From contig JAQFVV010012419.1 of NCBI GenBank assembly GCA_028023455.1, positions 1,250,501 to 1,314,500 of the forward strand: a stretch of DNA of 64,000 bases. Direction: 5' to 3'. This DNA comes from Epiperipatus broadwayi. Lineage: Eukaryota > Onychophora > Udeonychophora > Euonychophora > Peripatidae. The number at the start of each line of letters is the position of its first letter. Position 1 is the stretch's first letter. Below, piece after piece: positions 61,461-64,000 of this stretch. Both the position numbers and the translations under genes were made by a program. Below the pieces are notes generated by a model. It did not search any database and was not told where the DNA came from. It was given only the letters and a program-made list of their open reading frames with translations.

Positions 61461-62655
61461 AATTTTTGCATATTAAACCTTTGATTATAAAAGTATAAAA
61501 TAAGGCTAGATCTTGTAATATTCTAACAAAAAAAAAACATTTTTTTTATTAGTATTCAGAAAAAATTTCTAACAAAAACTCAAATTCACTTAATAATTTT
61601 TTTTAAAAAATCATTCCATGTTCATTCTGCATTTCAAACTTGCATTAGTTTGAGAATTAATCTATAGTGAAACAATAATTGTTCTTTAATTTTATTTTGT
61701 AATATTTCTTCCTTTGTATGCCTGGAATTTTTTTTATGAAAATTATTTTCATCAATTAAATTGATAAAAAATAAAATGTTACGTCTGACTGATTCAATCT
61801 CAAACATTGTTTATCTCCAAATATTAAAAGTCTGATGAAAAATAAAACAGAGGTCTCATAAAAGTAAATAAAATTGTTTCCAAAAGATGTTAAATGTTAT
61901 TTATTTGTAACATACTGCATTTTACATAAAAAATGGTATAGTACATGTGAATTTTTGTTTGAAAATATCGATTCATGGATTGATAAAGATTCGCCACCTC
62001 TGAATTACATTGACCTGAGGCAAGCAATAGAATATTCACTTGAAGAGATCAGAAACTAATTCACAATTCCCTATGTTTAGCAATATGTAATTTACTGACT
62101 TAAGTTGAAATACAAAAATTATATACACTATTCTATTTAAGTGAATATTAATTTGTATTTGCATTTTCTGAATACTAATGTTTATTTAATAAAAATTAGT
62201 ATATTATATTGGTCTGTAAAATCAAATTAAACGGATTGGCAATTTCTGTGAGTTGGTTTCTAGAATTAGATTATGTAAAGAGCAGAGAGGTAATTATTAA
62301 AGCAATTATGAGACAGTCAAGCATAAAAGTGAGAGATTGTATCTTAATTCATGAACCTTGACCTCTTAAATTCTACGAATCTAGCACAGTACTAAATTTC
62401 ACAGAACTATAAGCTGTTTAATATCAATAAATGGCCTCATCACATAACATTTGTATGGAAAGTAAACTTCTTATTCATAATTTTTATACTCAAAGCTTCA
62501 TAATTCAAAAAATATCAAATAAAAATAACAGAATTAGAAATTAATAAACAAAACTTTAATTTTATACAAAACACCAATCAAATGACAAATGCAGACTTTT
62601 TATTTTCTCATTATAAACCTCCAATTTTTTAAAAAACATGAATAATGTTTCTGTA
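61461..62655. other. AT-rich region around the unrecognised ORF
   Basis: Apart from the ORF at 61874-62059, no feature I can support. Confidence 0.4.
61874..62059 (+). CDS. Short ORF with coding-like composition, unrecognised
   Basis: An open stretch before a TAA includes KKWYSTCEFLFENIDSWIDK and SPPLNYIDLRQAIEYSLEEI. Codon use is more varied than in nearby noncoding DNA (TCG, CTG, AGG, GAC appear). The first codon is TTG, so the start is not real. An AG at 61886-61887 is a possible but weak acceptor. It could be a terminal exon or a fragment of an old transposase. No family recognised. Confidence 0.25.
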   Translation: MFPKDVKCYLFVTYCILHKKWYSTCEFLFENIDSWIDKDSPPLNYIDLRQAIEYSLEEIRN

Positions 62656-63350
62656 AAATAACTTTCACTCCACCACTCTCACACAAAGTAGGGACTGGGG
62701 TTTATCTGTTTTTAACACATTGTGGAGGGATGTAATCATAAAAATGCGTCAAAAGGCATGAAAAATATCTGTTCCCAAACTGTGCATTTCATGCTTAACC
62801 AATACTCATCAGTTGGCCCAGAAAAATATCTCTTACACATATCTTTATCATTGTTCAGTATATATGTAAATAGCAAATTACCATAGTTTATTTGAGAAGT
62901 GTCAAACATGTGCACTCACAACTTTGACTCAAATCACTTAATGAAAGTATGTTAATATTTTTATTGTTCATTTATTAGACTACAGATTATCCAATAATGG
63001 ATGTAGTATAATGTGCATCACGGGGCCATGTCTTTGCTTCTAACCATTATTAATATACTTTCATTAACTGATTTGTGTCAAAGTTGTGAGGGCAGTATGT
63101 TTGACAATGATCAAATAAACTGTAATAATTTTCTATCTACCTATATAATAAACAATGATAAAGATATGTGTAAGAAATTGTGGTGTGGACCAAGTGATGA
63201 GTGCTAGTTCAGTATAAAATGTGCATCTTGGGGGTCATACATCTTTTCACAACTTTGGTTATATTTTTATGATTACATCCCTTTACATGGTGTTAAGAGC
63301 AGATAAAAATCTGTTCCTATGTTGCATGAGAATGGTGTAGTGAAAATTAT
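62656..63350. mobile_element. Foldback element, copy FB2
   Basis: Left arm 62656-62960 is the reverse complement, with mismatches, of right arm 63045-63350. Shared landmarks are AGGGATGTAATCATAAAAAT, ACTCATCA(G/C)TTGG, TTACACATATCTTTATCATT and CAACTTTGAC. The loop is about 62961-63044. The ACTCATCAGTTGG segment and the following GCATGAAAT(G/A)CACA also occur in FB1, so the two belong to one family, though their outer ends differ. No transposase. Confidence 0.8.
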
Positions 63351-63405
63351 ACTATAGTAACATCCATTATTGGATAATCTCTAGTCTAATAAATGACTAA
63401 TAAAA
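63351..63405. repeat. Inverted copy of the FB2 loop
   Basis: ATCCATTATTGGATAATCTC then TAGTCTAATAAATGA is the reverse complement of 62966-63012 in the FB2 loop, lying just outside the right arm. Confidence 0.8.
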
Positions 63406-64000
63406 ATTATTAACATTATGAGCAGTTTACTATTATCTGGAAATTTTATATGTATGTAAGGCTTGGAGCTAAATGTTATGGACACTAGTGTCTCTATTTT
63501 CTTCACTTTTTGATAAAAATTTCTATTAGATTATACATTAGTATAATGATTTATATTATTAACAAAATAATTGATTATTAAAATGTCCTTGTAAAATTTA
63601 AGTATTTATAACCATATATTTGCTAATAAAGTCTACTACAAAAATTAAATTTTTATGTTTGAAGTAACTAAAATATAAATAAAAAAAGCTCACACCTTAA
63701 AATACATAATTAATTTACATTCTTATAAAATATACATTTTGAGCAAACTAATAAGAGATTGATATTTTGGTTAATTGAATGTAAGGACATCATTTACACC
63801 AACAGTTATTGTGAAATAACATCAGAGTAAGCCCTTAGTTATAAAGAAAAGCTTTAAGTTTCATAAAATATCAGGATTAATCTTTCATTAATTTACAAAA
63901 GTCTGATAGATCTTTAGTAATCTTCAAATAAGCTGATTGTCATATAATATTTTTATTGGAGAAATGAAATTGATTGTATTGTGTAACAAAATGTTTGCAT
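63406..64000. other. AT-rich end of window
   Basis: No gene or repeat that I can support. Confidence 0.5.

Overview
This is an AT-rich eukaryotic (metazoan) nuclear window built mostly of transposable elements and their relics. The evidence is a spliced exon with a clear acceptor, APE-type LINEs of at least three lineages, Ty3/Gypsy elements, a Penelope-like relic, long hairpin elements, and long gene-free stretches rich in (TA)n and trinucleotide repeats. The repeat mix suggests an invertebrate, perhaps a cephalopod or another lophotrochozoan. That is inference; the species cannot be fixed from sequence alone.

Layout. 1-1826: two long direct copies of a unit with a 19-20 bp minisatellite inside. 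1830-2318 and 7775-8150: a degenerate short-period repeat field interrupted by a complete but inactivated Ty3/Gypsy element on the minus strand (2324-7769, LTRs and 5-bp target duplication visible). 10.4-14.45 kb: two decayed RTE LINE copies, the first with a perfect 212-bp tandem duplication. 14.85-16.35 and 28.4-29.9 kb: two diverged copies of an unclassified 1.5-kb repeat. 17.4-22.9 kb: a very old minus-strand Gypsy relic. 23.24-24.41 kb: a foldback element next to a Penelope-like relic (24.4-26.0 kb). 29.95-30.3 kb: an RTE 3' fragment split by a tRNA-Gly retroposon with its own target duplication.

The only convincing host gene is the 3'-terminal coding exon of a leucine-rich-repeat protein (38438-39613, minus strand). 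A nearly intact full-length RTE element (40036-43335, plus strand, one visible frameshift) sits upstream of this exon, probably in the gene's intron. Next comes a nested microsatellite and LINE complex (44.08-53.17 kb): an ORF1-only LINE derivative and an L1/Tx1-type LINE each end directly in trinucleotide repeats, and a Jockey/CR1-like LINE has a (TTA)n tail that merges with the same array. The last 10 kb are AT-rich with a Penelope-type hammerhead-like tail, hairpin elements and a second foldback element of the 23-kb family.

Functionally, the window is an intergenic and intronic landscape shaped by reverse-transcriptase elements. Their insertion preferences (microsatellites, other elements) explain most of the structure. 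No CRISPR, operon, rRNA or intact tRNA gene was seen.
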